64,000 nt of DNA from an uncultured Eubacteriales bacterium (lineage in GTDB: Bacteria > Bacillota > Clostridia > Oscillospirales > CAG-272): contig CAKTAA010000001.1 in NCBI GenBank assembly GCA_934526185.1, positions 62,001 to 126,000 of the forward strand, read 5' to 3'. The position numbers were made by a program, and so were the translations under genes. The notes under the pieces are model-generated. The model searched no databases. It saw only the letters and a program-made list of their open reading frames with translations, and was not told where the DNA came from. Of the stretch, positions 63,002 through 64,000 are shown one piece after another (position 1 is the first letter of the stretch; each line of letters opens with the position of its first letter).

Positions 63002-64000
63002 ATGTTTAAAATTTCATTTCAGGGAGCGGAACCGCTCGTGTGCGAGGCGCCGCTGACCATTTATGACGCCGCGCGGACGGCAGGTTTGATGACACGTGAC
63101 ATTATCTGTGCGGAATGCGGCGGCGCGGTGGCTGAGCTGACGCAGGTGATAGACTGCGATTCGGAGATCCGTCTGCTAACATTCGAGGATGAGGCAGGAA
63201 AAAAGGTTTTCCGTCATACCGCCTCTCATATTCTTGCACAGGCTGTAAAACGTCTGTTTCCGAAGGCAAGGCTTGGCATCGGTCCGGCTATTGACAACGG
63301 CTTTTATTACGATTTTGACTGTGAAACGCCGTTTACACCTGAAACACTGCTGAAGCTGGAAGCAGAAATGAAAAAAATTGTCAAAGAAAATCTCAGGCTG
63401 GAGCGATTTGAGCTGCCGCGCAGCGAAGCGATAGCGCTGATGAGTGAGCGGGAAGAGCCGTACAAGGTGCAATTGATCGAAGAGTTGCCGGAGAGCGAGA
63501 CGATCTCCTTTTACCGTCAGGGTGAATATACGGATTTGTGCGCCGGCCCGCATCTGTTCTCCACGGGAGCGGTAAAAGCCTTTAAGCTGACGGCATGTAC
63601 GGGCGCATACTGGAAGGGCGATCAGAAAAACAAAATGCTGCAGCGGATATACGGCGCCGCCTACCCGCAGAAGGAGCAGCTGGAGGCTTATCTGACAGCC
63701 GTTGAAGAGGCGAAAAAGCGCGATCACAACAAGATCGGCCGTGAGCTTGAGTATTTCACCACGGTCGACGTTATCGGGCAGGGGCTCCCCATTCTTCTGC
63801 CTAAAGGCGCGCGCGTAGTTCAGCTTCTGCAGCGGTTTGTGGAGGACGAAGAACAGCGCAGGGGCTATCTGCTGACAAAAACTCCGTTTATGGCTAAGAG
63901 GGAACTGTACAAAATTTCCGGTCACTGGGATCATTATCGGGACGGTATGTTTATTCTGGGAGATCCAGATGATGAAAACGCCGAGGTATTTGCGCTGCGG
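63002..64000 (+). CDS. thrS: Threonyl-tRNA synthetase, 5' part (runs off the window)
   Basis: Class II synthetase that charges tRNA-Thr; 333 codons are visible with no stop. The N-terminal TGS domain (residues 1-60) is MFKISFQGAEPLVCEAPLTI. The editing domain contains the HxxxH metal site in HTASHILAQAV and the later CAGPHLFSTG. The start of the catalytic core is motif-rich GDQKNKMLQRIYGAAY and YLLTKTPFMAKRELYKISGHW. The start is the ATG at 63002 after GAGGG. T-box control is inferred from the leader at 62205-62425. Confidence 0.96.
   Translation, partial: MFKISFQGAEPLVCEAPLTIYDAARTAGLMTRDIICAECGGAVAELTQVIDCDSEIRLLTFEDEAGKKVFRHTASHILAQAVKRLFPKARLGIGPAIDNGFYYDFDCETPFTPETLLKLEAEMKKIVKENLRLERFELPRSEAIALMSEREEPYKVQLIEELPESETISFYRQGEYTDLCAGPHLFSTGAVKAFKLTACTGAYWKGDQKNKMLQRIYGAAYPQKEQLEAYLTAVEEAKKRDHNKIGRELEYFTTVDVIGQGLPILLPKGARVVQLLQRFVEDEEQRRGYLLTKTPFMAKRELYKISGHWDHYRDGMFILGDPDDENAEVFALR

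Noticed and set aside
1..64000. CRISPR arrays, insertion sequences or prophage
   Set aside because: No regularly spaced repeats, transposase or phage structural genes were found.

Overview
The window looks like a chromosomal piece from a spore-forming, anaerobic Clostridia (Firmicutes/Bacillota), probably a gut member of the Ruminococcaceae/Oscillospiraceae-like lineages. The inference rests on spmA-spmB and an AbrB/SpoVT-type regulator, T-box and FMN riboswitch control, consensus sigma-A promoters, GTP-type PEP carboxykinase, a eukaryote/archaeal-like ProRS, and GH27 glycosidases. No phage, IS element or CRISPR array was seen.

Layout. 1-950: no convincing gene. 0.95-10.7 kb (minus strand): proA, mreC, mreB, a TIM-barrel sugar isomerase, maf, then a DHHW/MBOAT pair that probably O-acylates an envelope polymer, and a serine hydrolase. 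10.9-16.2 kb (plus): an MFS transporter, an AT-rich P-loop kinase, an FMN-riboswitch-controlled ribU, and a B12-type radical SAM protein. 16.3-22.6 kb (plus): the conserved rpmH-rnpA-yidD-yidC-jag block, with a PHP phosphatase between yidC and jag and proS at the end; dnaA and mnmEG are not beside it. 22.8-29.2 kb: a small unknown gene divergent from two paralogous XRE regulators, a methyltransferase, a hemolysin-III protein, an orphan response regulator and an aconitase-family hydratase. 30-34.6 kb: a large esterase-like protein with a Cys at the nucleophile position, tRNA-Met and tRNA-Glu, and a PurF paralogue that has lost its glutaminase nucleophile. 34.7-51.6 kb (mostly minus): an SLH-domain exported protein, a lipoprotein metallopeptidase (plus strand, long structured leader), pckG, two tandem GH27 alpha-galactosidases, trxA, an HD protein overlapping a PF06541 membrane protein, a broken DUF3795 gene, a second serine hydrolase, a P-loop kinase, a VOC protein, tRNA-Tyr and tRNA-Thr, and DUF1294 and DUF6514-like genes. 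51.9-52.2 kb: a dense run of tiny palindromes. 52.3-56.3 kb: pyrE, abrB/spoVT-like, spmA, spmB. 56.4-59.5 kb: an MFS and a MATE exporter. 60-64 kb: a half-size EamA transporter, minD, mgsA, a T-box leader, a decayed GNAT acetyltransferase, and the 5' part of thrS running off the end.

How the genes work together. Cell shape and division (mreBC, maf, minD), membrane insertion (yidC, yidD, jag) and sporulation (spmAB, abrB) give the core housekeeping theme. Carbon handling is represented by pckG, mgsA, the aconitase-like hydratase and the alpha-galactosidases. The most unusual items are the glutaminase-dead PurF paralogue, the Cys-type esterase, the 51.9-52.2 kb palindrome cluster, the structured leader of the lipoprotein metallopeptidase, and the GNAT pseudogene lodged between the thrS T-box and thrS.
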